Shown: positions 46,008-53,782 of the stretch, one piece after another
Numbering within the stretch: the first letter of the stretch is position 1
Layout of the letters: each line of letters begins with the position of its first letter
Assembly: GCA_964472785.1 (NCBI GenBank)
Contig: CAYYMH010000001.1
Coordinates: 1-64,000 of the forward strand
Reading direction: 5' to 3'
Source: CAYYMH01 sp964472785
GTDB taxonomy: Bacteria; Zhuqueibacterota; Zhuqueibacteria; Thermofontimicrobiales; Thermofontimicrobiaceae
DNA: 64,000 nt
The notes under the pieces: model-generated
Told to the model about the DNA's origin: nothing
The model's database searches: none
The model's input: the letters and a program-made list of their open reading frames with translations, nothing else
Program-made: the position numbers and the translations under genes

Positions 46008-46041
46008 TAAAAAAACAGGCGTTGTAAATTCACAACGCCTG
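46008..46041 (-). terminator. Intrinsic terminator of the ribbon-helix-helix gene
   Basis: CAGGCGTTGT (46016-46025) pairs with ACAACGCCTG (46032-46041), 6-nt loop, with U7 on the minus strand (A run 46009-46015). Confidence 0.85.
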
Positions 46042-46097
46042 CCTCGTGTAACAGTAACAATAATTATAGGGGATGGATCTCGTAAAGCCTGTTTTAA

Positions 46098-46373
46098 TTA
46101 CAATACACCAATTCGTTTCAATCGAGCATTAGCACTTATTTCAATATCATGAATAATATTTGAAATATTCAGAATTTGATTGTGTCCACTATTTTGCTGT
46201 TTTAAGTTATTAATTTCCTTTAAATAATCTTTAATCGCAAGGTACTCGTTTATGGGCAACAAAGAGAAAATTGTATCCTTTATGAAATCAGCGGAATTCC
46301 TACCAGCCAGTTTACTAATTTGCTCCAACACCTCAACCTGGTCGTCTGTCAAATCAACATTAATCGTTTTCAT
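46098..46373 (-). CDS. Ribbon-helix-helix-like DNA-binding protein
   Basis: A 91-residue protein beginning MKTINVDLTDDQVEVLEQIS, the short beta-strand then helix layout of CopG/Arc-type regulators (a strand that reads the DNA major groove, then a two-helix dimer core KLAGRNSADFIKDTIFSLL). The tail (35-91) is helical. The start is ATG 46373, with GGGGG upstream; a longer frame to 46463 has no ribosome site. A toxin partner is not evident nearby, so it may be a lone regulator. A 7-bp-arm palindrome AAAACAT-TC-ATGTTTT at 46492-46507 upstream could be its operator. Confidence 0.55.
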   Translation of the reverse strand: MKTINVDLTDDQVEVLEQISKLAGRNSADFIKDTIFSLLPINEYLAIKDYLKEINNLKQQNSGHNQILNISNIIHDIEISANARLKRIGVL

Positions 46374-46491
46374 CACACTACCCCCTTCATTCATTTTTAA
46401 ATCCCATGTCTTCAACTCTATTAATATAGCATTAAACACACATTTAATTTTATCGTTTTGCAATCAAATTTACAAATTCCATGCCAACTTT

Positions 46492-46507
46492 AAAACATTC
46501 ATGTTTT
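46492..46507. promoter_or_regulatory. Palindrome, possible operator
   Basis: AAAACAT (46492-46498), two bases, then ATGTTTT (46501-46507): perfect arms upstream of the ribbon-helix-helix gene. The surrounding 46374-46800 is AT-rich and otherwise empty. Confidence 0.3.
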
Positions 46508-46804
46508 ACTTCATTAATTAATTATAGTAATATAAAATAGTTAGCTACATAACAATCTTAACATATTTAATATCAATTACTTAATTTGTTAATTTGAGCC
46601 GATTGTCATTATCTTAAAATTAAAGATAACCTCCTGTCAATTTTCAAAATGCATAATTATAATTTCCAAATTGAATTTTGGGAATTTCGTTTTTGCATTA
46701 CTTTGAGCGATAACAGCCAGTTTTTTAAAACTTTCGACTCAAAAATCTCCGGCTACACTGATATGATTAAAATTTCAATGTTTTTGAATAATCACAAAAA
46801 TATG

Positions 46805-46833
46805 TTGCAAAATGAATTATGATTTACTATATT
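46805..46833 (+). promoter_or_regulatory. Promoter for the TPR-like secreted protein
   Basis: TTGCAA at 46805-46810, 17-nt spacer, TATATT at 46828-46833, about 78 nt before the chosen start. Confidence 0.6.
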
Positions 46834-46910
46834 TATGGCATTCGTTTATCATTTTGTAATAAATGAGAAAACAACTTGTGCCAACCTTTTTACCTAAACT
46901 GGAGGGAAAA

Positions 46911-47702
46911 ATGAGGACCATCAAGTTTTTATTTATGTTCACCCTGTTGTTATCTGTTTCAGCTCTATTCGCCCAAAATTTAATGCAGCAGGCAGACAGT
47001 CTGTGGGACATGAGAGGCGAAGGTTTTGAACACGAGACACTTTTGGCTGACAGCACGAACATCAATCAGGCAATCTCAATTTACAAAGAAATCATCAACA
47101 ACGCGACTGGCTCCGAAAAGGAAGAAGCAATGTGGAAATTAATTCGGGCATATTATTTCAAAGGCCGGTACACAACTCATGATAGTGAACTGAAAAAAGG
47201 AATTTACGATCTGGGCAAAGAATTAGGAGAAGAGGGGATAAAAGAATTTCCTGATTCTCCCGGTGTTAATTTATTTTTAGCCATTGTTTGGGGTGTTTGG
47301 GGTGAAGAGTACGGAATTTTCGCCGCAGCCCGAAAAGGCGTTGCCGGAAAAATAAAAGATTTATGTGAAAAAACGATTGAATTGGATCCCGAATATGATG
47401 ATGCAGGCGGGTATCGGGTGCTGGGCCGTGTCTATTTTAAAGCGCCCAAAATCCCCCTTATTCTCGGCTGGCCTTCCGATAAAAAGGCGGTGAAAATTTT
47501 AGAGAAAGCATACGAAATCGCTCCGGATAATCTGACGACCAAGCAATTTTTAGCTGAAGCGCTTTATTCGCGGGATCAGAAAGAGCGAGCGATGGAACTG
47601 ATGAACGAAATTCTGGCAACATCCGAAGTATCCGAAGGTGCAGCAGAGGATGCTATCATCAAAAAAGAAGTTAAAGAAAAGCTGGCCGAATGGTCAGAAT
47701 AA
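46911..47702 (+). CDS. Secreted TPR-repeat protein
   Basis: A 263-residue exported protein. GGAGGG at about 46901-46906 sets ATG 46911 as start; the signal peptide is RTIKFLFMFTLLLSVSALFAQ. The mature part carries TPR-like helices, for example KKAVKILEKAYEIAPDNLTTKQ and the GYRVLGRVYFKAPKIPLILG region, which resembles TRAP-transporter T-component (TatT) proteins. It would be a periplasmic or surface scaffold; partners unknown. A longer frame from 46863 lacks a ribosome site. A bidirectional terminator follows. Confidence 0.65.
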   Translation: MRTIKFLFMFTLLLSVSALFAQNLMQQADSLWDMRGEGFEHETLLADSTNINQAISIYKEIINNATGSEKEEAMWKLIRAYYFKGRYTTHDSELKKGIYDLGKELGEEGIKEFPDSPGVNLFLAIVWGVWGEEYGIFAAARKGVAGKIKDLCEKTIELDPEYDDAGGYRVLGRVYFKAPKIPLILGWPSDKKAVKILEKAYEIAPDNLTTKQFLAEALYSRDQKERAMELMNEILATSEVSEGAAEDAIIKKEVKEKLAEWSE

Positions 47703-47725
47703 TAACATGATTCACTGAATTTGAA

Positions 47726-47760
47726 TCAAAAGCCCTTTAGCAAAACTAAAGGGCTTTTGA
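47726..47760. terminator. Bidirectional intrinsic terminator
   Basis: Perfect 15-bp inverted repeat (47726-47740 with 47746-47760), 5-nt loop, ending in TTTT on both strands, placed between the convergent TPR gene and lon. Confidence 0.9.
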
Positions 47761-47802
47761 TAATTTATCAAAATATTGTCGCGTACAAAATCATTGGTTC
47801 GC

Positions 47803-50160
47803 TCATGAAAAAACCAATCCCACAACCTCATCAATGCTTTCCACTAAATGCACACTAATCCCTTGTTTAATTTCAACCGGAATGTCGATCAAATCATTTT
47901 TGTTCTGAGCTGGCATAATAACCGACTTAATACCTGCCCGCCGTGCAGCGAGTAATTTCTCCTTTATCCCGCCAACAGGCAGTACTGTCCCTCGCAAAGA
48001 AATCTCACCGGTCATGGCGATTTTATTGTTGATTCGCTGTTGTTTGAGCAGAGAAATTAAAGATATCACCATCGTAATACCAGCAGAAGGTCCATCCTTT
48101 GGAATCGCTCCGGCAGGAACGTGGATATGAAATTGACCCGAGGTGATCTGTTTTAGATTCAGGTTGAGCTTATTACATTTTGCCTGCACATAAGTTAGCG
48201 CTGCCTGAGCCGATTCTTTCATCACATCGCCCATCTGTCCGGTCAACATCAGTCCTTCTTTGCCCTTGATGTAAGTGGACTCCACAAACAGAATATCACC
48301 ACCAAACGGAGTCCATGCCAAGCCCGTTGCGACACCAGGCTCATTGACACGGTTAGCGATTTCAGAATAATACTTTTCTGGGCCGAGATACTCAGATAAA
48401 TTTTTAGCGGTGATGGTCGATTTTCCCTCATGGCCCCGGGCAATTTGTTTGGCCACTTTCCGGCATATCCTGGCAATTTCTCTTTCCAGATTCCGTAGCC
48501 CTGCTTCTCGCGTGTAATCCTTAATGATTTTCTTCTGTGCAGTTTTATAAAAATAAATGTGTTTTTTGAGCAAACCGTGTTCTCTCAGTTGCTTCGGTAC
48601 CAGATATTTTTTCGCTATCTGCAATTTCTCTTCTTCGGCGTAGCCAGGCAATTCAATAATTTCCATGCGATCTTTCAGTGCCGGCGGAATCGGGTCGAGA
48701 TAATTTGCTGTGGTAATAAAAAACACCTTGGACAGGTCAAACGGGACATCAAGGTAATGATCCGCAAAGGAGAAATTCTGTTCCGGATCCAAAACCTCCA
48801 GCAAAGCGGATGAAGGATCGCCACGGAAATCCTGACCGAGCTTGTCAACTTCATCTAGCATAAAAACAGGGTTGTTGTAATTTACATTTTTTATTCCCTG
48901 AATTATTCTGCCAGGCAAGGCGCCAATATACGTCCGGCGATGACCACGGATTTCAGCTTCATCTTTCACACCGCCCAGAGAGATACGGATAAACTTCCGG
49001 TCCATTGCGCGCGCAATGGAGCGTCCCAAAGATGTCTTGCCAACTCCCGGCGGTCCGACAAAACAGAGAATCGGCCCTTTCATGTCTTTTTTCAATTTTC
49101 GTACTGCGAGATATTCTAAAATCCGTTCTTTTACTTTTTCCAAATCATAATGATCCTCATCCAATATCTTTTCTGCTTCATCGATATCCAGATTGTCTTC
49201 AGTCGATCGGTTCCACGGTAAATGTATTAGCCAGTCGAGATACGTTCGGGAAACCGTATATTCCGCTGCGCCAAGCGGCATTCGCATTAACCGTTCCAAT
49301 TCTTTTTTCGCAATACTTTCGACACCTGCGGGCATCATAGCTTCTTTGATTTTTTGCTTTAACTCATTGAATTCATGGGTACGCTCATCTGCTTCACCCA
49401 GTTCACGCTGGATCGCTTTCAACTGCTCTCTGAGAAAAAATTCGCGCTGATTTTTGCTCATTTCAGTCTGCACTTGACTCTGAATTCTCGATCCGACTTC
49501 AAGTACTTGAATTTCTCGATTCATAAAAATCGTTAATTTTTTCAAGCGTTCTTTAACATCGAGCGTTTCCAATAATTCTTGTTTTTCGTACAAGCTCAGA
49601 TTTAGATTTGAAGCTAATAAATCTGAAAGTTTGCTCGGGTCATTCATGTTCATTACAGCAATTTGCAATTCATCGGAAAGGTTCGGCATCAATGTCAACA
49701 ACTTTTGAAACTGGTTAGATATATTCCGAATCAAGGCTTCAATTTCCAGTGTCATTTCAAACTTTTCCGGAATCTCTTTTATTATCGCCTGAAAATATGG
49801 TTTGTCCTGAACAATATTTTCAATTTGAATTCGTGATATCCCCTGCACCAAAATACGTATGTTATTATCCGGATAGCGAAGCATTTTCAAAATGTAAGCG
49901 GCACTGCCGTATTCAAATAGCGATTCTTTATCCGGGTTTTCATTATCAGGTTCAACCTGAGCTACCAACGCCAAAATCTTCGCGTCATCCATGACATCTT
50001 CAACCAGTTTTAATGACTTTTTTCGCGCGATTATCAGCGGAGAGACCATATTAGGATAAACGACAAAATCACGGAGAGGTAAAACCGGAAGCTGTTGGGG
50101 AATTTTGATGTTCTTAATTTCATCTAAATCTTTTATTTTTGCAAAAGTCACATCTTGCAT
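47803..50160 (-). CDS. lon: ATP-dependent protease Lon (LonA)
   Basis: A 785-residue soluble AAA+ serine protease that degrades misfolded and regulatory proteins. Order: N-terminal LON substrate domain (about 20-210, LPVLPLRDFVVYPNMVSPL), helical linker, AAA+ with Walker A GPPGVGKTSLGR (about 360) and Walker B NPVFMLDEVDKL (about 421), and protease domain with catalytic Ser in PKDGPSAGITM (about 680) and the Lys in GGIKEKLLAARRAG (about 718). There is no membrane segment, so LonA rather than LonB. The start is ATG 50160, preceded by AAGGTGG. Confidence 0.95.
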   Translation of the reverse strand: MQDVTFAKIKDLDEIKNIKIPQQLPVLPLRDFVVYPNMVSPLIIARKKSLKLVEDVMDDAKILALVAQVEPDNENPDKESLFEYGSAAYILKMLRYPDNNIRILVQGISRIQIENIVQDKPYFQAIIKEIPEKFEMTLEIEALIRNISNQFQKLLTLMPNLSDELQIAVMNMNDPSKLSDLLASNLNLSLYEKQELLETLDVKERLKKLTIFMNREIQVLEVGSRIQSQVQTEMSKNQREFFLREQLKAIQRELGEADERTHEFNELKQKIKEAMMPAGVESIAKKELERLMRMPLGAAEYTVSRTYLDWLIHLPWNRSTEDNLDIDEAEKILDEDHYDLEKVKERILEYLAVRKLKKDMKGPILCFVGPPGVGKTSLGRSIARAMDRKFIRISLGGVKDEAEIRGHRRTYIGALPGRIIQGIKNVNYNNPVFMLDEVDKLGQDFRGDPSSALLEVLDPEQNFSFADHYLDVPFDLSKVFFITTANYLDPIPPALKDRMEIIELPGYAEEEKLQIAKKYLVPKQLREHGLLKKHIYFYKTAQKKIIKDYTREAGLRNLEREIARICRKVAKQIARGHEGKSTITAKNLSEYLGPEKYYSEIANRVNEPGVATGLAWTPFGGDILFVESTYIKGKEGLMLTGQMGDVMKESAQAALTYVQAKCNKLNLNLKQITSGQFHIHVPAGAIPKDGPSAGITMVISLISLLKQQRINNKIAMTGEISLRGTVLPVGGIKEKLLAARRAGIKSVIMPAQNKNDLIDIPVEIKQGISVHLVESIDEVVGLVFS

Positions 50161-50302
50161 AAAACCCACCTTAAAGTTTGGAATGAATTATTTGATGTGC
50201 CATAAAAAAACCTGAATCAACTTTCCAAATATAACCAAGTTTTGATACTTTTACAACGAAAATAAAATTAAATATTTTTAAGATTTGAATTTTGGGGTAA
50301 GA

Positions 50303-50977
50303 TTATTTTACATTTAACAGATCTTTAAAATCATCATCACTTCCAATTCCAACCAAAATATCACTGTCTTTTATCACATGATCAGCTTTAGGTACGATCA
50401 CGAGATTTTCCGGAACTAATTCCTTTATGACCACGATCTGAATACCATAACGATTGGCAACGTCCAATTCTTTCAAGCTTTTCCCTAAAAATGAATTTGG
50501 CGGGCCAAATTCCAGAATCGATACGCCAGGGATCAGCGGTATCGCATCTAAAATATTAACATTCTCCAAACTTTTTGCAAGTCGGTAGGCAACATCCCGT
50601 TCGGGAAAGATCACTGTCGTCGCGCCAATGCGATCCAATATTTTGCCATGGTCTTCGGTGGAGGCTTTGGCAATAATTTCCTTGACCTTCAATTCTTTAA
50701 GGTAAAGTGTTACCAGAATACTCGCATCAATTTGATCGCCGAGACTCACAATAACAACATCAAATTCATGGATTCCGATTTCGTCCAATGTTTCTTTATC
50801 TCTGGCGTCAGCGACTATCGCTTTGGAGACCATGTCTTTGACTTTGTCAATTCTGGTTTCATTGGTATCAATTGCCATCACCTGAAATCCGGATTCTGAT
50901 AAATATTTTGTCAAATATGTTCCAAATGCGCTCAAGCCGATTATCGCAAAACTTCTGTTGTTCTTATTTCCGTCCAT
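50303..50977 (-). CDS. ktrA: K+ uptake regulatory subunit KtrA (TrkA-type)
   Basis: A 224-residue cytoplasmic RCK gating ring subunit. The RCK_N Rossmann domain (about 8-125) has the nucleotide loop GLSAFGTYL; the usual GLGxFG has Ser in the second glycine position. The second acidic strand VMAIDTNE and ADARD motif support ATP/NAD(H) binding. RCK_C follows (about 140-220, EFGPPNSFLGKSLKEL). It starts 4 nt after the ktrB stop, so the two are one operon. It controls the KtrB channel. Confidence 0.9.
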   Translation of the reverse strand: MDGNKNNRSFAIIGLSAFGTYLTKYLSESGFQVMAIDTNETRIDKVKDMVSKAIVADARDKETLDEIGIHEFDVVIVSLGDQIDASILVTLYLKELKVKEIIAKASTEDHGKILDRIGATTVIFPERDVAYRLAKSLENVNILDAIPLIPGVSILEFGPPNSFLGKSLKELDVANRYGIQIVVIKELVPENLVIVPKADHVIKDSDILVGIGSDDDFKDLLNVK

Positions 50978-50981
50978 TTTT

Positions 50982-52349
50982 TTATCCTATCAATATTTTT
51001 TCTTTTGCAAATTGATAACGCGGACTTTTTTTCTTCCCGATGGCTATTGCTATGGTAAGCGGTCCGATTCTACCAATAAACATTGTAACGAGAATAATAA
51101 TTTTTCCCATCGTTGACAAACTAAACGTTGTACCCGCTGATAAGCCGACAGTTCCGAAAGCAGACACAACTTCGAACAACATTTCCAGATAAAGACCTCT
51201 GCTTGCCTGGTGAGAAAGTCCGCCAAGTTCTGAAACCATTAAAAGCATTGTAGCCACCGTAATAACTGTCGCAGAGAAAAAGGTCACGGATATCGCTTTC
51301 GAAACTATATTATCAGGAATCTGGCGGTTTGCTATATTCACGTCGCCACGATTTTTAAATCGTGCAATTAACATAGCGGCAATCACAGCCGCCGTGCTGG
51401 TTTTTATACCGCCGCCACACGATCCCGGGGAAGCGCCAATAAACATTAAGATGATCAAAAAAAATAGCGATGTATTTGTCAAAATGGAAATATCGATTGT
51501 ATTGAAACCGGCAGTTCGCGCGGTGACTGACTGAAACAGAGGAATTAAAAACTTATTCTGCAAAGGTTCTCCGGCAAGGACATTTTTATATTCAAAAAAC
51601 AAGAGGAATAGAAACCCCATCACAATTAAAATGAGTGAAGCCGTCAACACAATTCTGGAATGAAATGAAAAGGAGCCCTGCTTTTTTGATTTGACATGAA
51701 ATAAATACCTTTTTCCTTCGCTAAAAACAACAAAGCCCAATCCACCGAAAATAATTAAAACCATGAGAACAATATTAATTCTCCAATCTCCACGAAATTC
51801 CATAAAGCTGGTTTCAAATAGTGAAAATCCGGCATTGCAAAACGCTGACACCGAATGGAACAGCCCGTTGTAACATGCAGCCTTAAAAGGCATTTTATCC
51901 CAAAAACAGAACGTCATTAAAAGTGCGCCAACAAGTTCTATCAACAGCGTAAACAAAAAAATAGTCTTTAGTAAACCAGCGATGTTTTTAATTGGCGACT
52001 GAGTGAGGGTTGATTGGATGACATCCCGATCCGCAATTGAAAATTTACCCAGGAGAAGGAAAATAAAAAACGTCGAAAAAGTCATAATCCCCAGGCCACC
52101 AAGCTGGATCATCATCAGGATGACGATCTGCCCAAATAGTGAAAATTTCGTACCGGTATCAACGACAATTAATCCTGTTACGCATGTCGCCGATGTTGAA
52201 GTAAAAGCGGCATCAATAAAAGATAATCGGTCTCCGTTTACTGCCTGGGGAAGCATTAGCAATAAAGTTCCGATAGTGATAATACCAGCGAAACTTATGA
52301 TAAGGATTCGCGATGGTTCCCAGATATTTCGCTTTTTGATTTGTAACAT
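50982..52349 (-). CDS. ktrB: K+ transporter subunit KtrB (TrkH family)
   Basis: A 455-residue inner-membrane K+ translocator with four MPM repeats. Selectivity-filter segments are visible in all four: ATCVTGL (about 55), AFCNAGF (about 169), RTAGFN (about 279) and FGTVGLSAG (about 396). The third-repeat gate loop includes GASPGSCGGGIKTST. It pairs with KtrA directly downstream for K+ uptake in osmotic and membrane-potential adaptation. An IS630 element sits just upstream, so its native promoter may be affected. Confidence 0.9.
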   Translation of the reverse strand: MLQIKKRNIWEPSRILIISFAGIITIGTLLLMLPQAVNGDRLSFIDAAFTSTSATCVTGLIVVDTGTKFSLFGQIVILMMIQLGGLGIMTFSTFFIFLLLGKFSIADRDVIQSTLTQSPIKNIAGLLKTIFLFTLLIELVGALLMTFCFWDKMPFKAACYNGLFHSVSAFCNAGFSLFETSFMEFRGDWRINIVLMVLIIFGGLGFVVFSEGKRYLFHVKSKKQGSFSFHSRIVLTASLILIVMGFLFLLFFEYKNVLAGEPLQNKFLIPLFQSVTARTAGFNTIDISILTNTSLFFLIILMFIGASPGSCGGGIKTSTAAVIAAMLIARFKNRGDVNIANRQIPDNIVSKAISVTFFSATVITVATMLLMVSELGGLSHQASRGLYLEMLFEVVSAFGTVGLSAGTTFSLSTMGKIIILVTMFIGRIGPLTIAIAIGKKKSPRYQFAKEKILIG

Positions 52350-52471
52350 AAAATAGTTTCAATAAAAAAACGTTGATTCAAATTTTTTTAAAAATTATTA
52401 TTCAATCATAGCCAACTAAAAACACAAAAATGCACGAAATATTATTTTTTGACTTTGCATTTAGTGTAATG

Positions 52472-53164
52472 TCAATTTAATAAAGTTGGATAGAGCCTTT
52501 TTAATTTAATTCTAGCATCGTCAGTGGCGAAACGCCAATCTACTTTTGCTTCAAGGAAATTTCTTTGTTTTTGCCACTGATTTACTTCATGCTCTAATGT
52601 TTGTTTATCTGGAATTCTACGATTCAGACATTGATTTATTAGAATTCGCAGTTCGATTTCAGCTATATTAAGCCAACTGCCATGTTTAGGTGTAAAGTGC
52701 ATTTCTAATCGCTCTATCAATCGCCTGGCTTCTGCTGGCTGAAAAGTTTCGTACAAAGAGGACCCAGCATGAATATTGAGATTGTCCATAACAAGAATAA
52801 CTTTATTGGCATCAGGGTAATGAACGTCCAACAATTCCTTTATCTGATGAGCCCAATCAATTTTTGTACGATGGTCAGTGACAACCACATAACGTTTCCC
52901 GCCAAACGGCTCATAAAACATAAACAGATTACAGACGCCATTGCGCTCATATTCGTAATCATAGCGCGCAGGCTTTCCAGGCTCTACCGGTATGATATGG
53001 CGCAATTGTTTTGTCAATTGTTTGGTTGTTTCATCCATGCATACAAGTGGCTCCTCTGGATTATATGGACGTTTGTAGACTTCAAGTATATCTTCCATGG
53101 CACAAACAAACGCAGCATTAGCCTTTGGAGGGATACACCACATTTGTTTCAACCAGGGTTTCAA
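52472..53164 (-). CDS. IS630 transposase, DDE catalytic frame (orfB)
   Basis: A 230-residue catalytic part (DDE_3). The three acidic residues are visible in order: D in VCMDETTK, D in LVMDNLNIHAG, and E in LNIAEIELRI. In the -1 frame after the A8 run translation continues without a stop (NELKPWLKQMW), so the true product is a fusion with orfA of about 380 residues. Alone, orfB would start at a TTG (53164). It catalyses cut-and-paste at TA sites. Confidence 0.82.
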   Translation of the reverse strand: MKPWLKQMWCIPPKANAAFVCAMEDILEVYKRPYNPEEPLVCMDETTKQLTKQLRHIIPVEPGKPARYDYEYERNGVCNLFMFYEPFGGKRYVVVTDHRTKIDWAHQIKELLDVHYPDANKVILVMDNLNIHAGSSLYETFQPAEARRLIERLEMHFTPKHGSWLNIAEIELRILINQCLNRRIPDKQTLEHEVNQWQKQRNFLEAKVDWRFATDDARIKLKRLYPTLLN

Positions 53165-53607
53165 TTCGTTTTTTTTAAAGCCTGGCGAATGGCTTCATGG
53201 GAGATACTTTCAACATACCCGAGCTCTACTATCTTGTTTGCCAAAAGACGTAAAGTCCATCTGGTACGCCCTGCTGGCGGCTCGCTACAAGAAAGAGCAA
53301 TTAAATGCGCTTCAACGTCTCCATCAATCTTTTTACGAGAAACGTTCTGTTTATATTCTCGACGCGCTAAAACAGCATCAAACCCTTCTTCTACAAGTTG
53401 CTTACGAACGCGTTCAACAGTCTGTACCGTTACATCCAGAGCCTCACTGATTTCTTCGTCTGACCACGCTGGCCCTTTATCGCTTTGGTCAGCCTTGAGA
53501 AGAATGCGTGCACGTGTAAATATCCGTGCTGCACCACGACCAGATGAGATTATTTTTTTTAAGTTTTTACGCTCATCATTAGATAATCTTACAATATATT
53601 TTTTCAT
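53161..53607 (-). CDS. IS630 transposase, N-terminal frame (orfA)
   Basis: A 148-residue product from ATG 53607 with an N-terminal helix-turn-helix region for terminal-repeat binding (WSDEEISEALDVTVQTVERV, about 49-68) and a second winged-helix segment (TRWTLRLLANKIVELG). Its last sense codons TTA AAA AAA ACG sit on an A8 run (T8 at 53169-53176 on the plus strand), followed by a TGA. A -1 slip there enters orfB. The frame listed upstream of ATG 53607 lacks a ribosome site. Confidence 0.8.
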   Translation of the reverse strand: MKKYIVRLSNDERKNLKKIISSGRGAARIFTRARILLKADQSDKGPAWSDEEISEALDVTVQTVERVRKQLVEEGFDAVLARREYKQNVSRKKIDGDVEAHLIALSCSEPPAGRTRWTLRLLANKIVELGYVESISHEAIRQALKKTN

Positions 53608-53782
53608 TGATAACCCCAAAGCTTTGTTAATAAAATGGCTTCGAGGGAATATAATAAAATATAAAACAAATGTCAATAGTTATTACCCAATAATATTAGC
53701 TTGACATGACATTAGCACTATTTCGTGTGTTTCGTGGGCAATAAATCTAATTTTTCAAAAAGATTCTGATAGCCAATACAAT

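Larger units (their letters stand above)
52467..53714 (-). mobile_element. IS630-family insertion sequence
   Basis: About 1.25 kb, inserted between ktrB and the ClC gene. The ends read TA-ATGTCA (52467 on) and TGACAT-TA (to 53714), consistent with the TA target duplication of IS630. The right end has an extra ATGTC-like unit, so ends are imperfect (about 15 of 20 matching in the next inner bases). It contains two overlapping leftward frames coding for the transposase, joined by a probable -1 frameshift. Confidence 0.8.

Noticed and set aside
52769..53704. 311-codon plus-strand frame across the IS630 element
   Set aside because: Antisense to the transposase frames, whose DDE and HTH motifs are clear.
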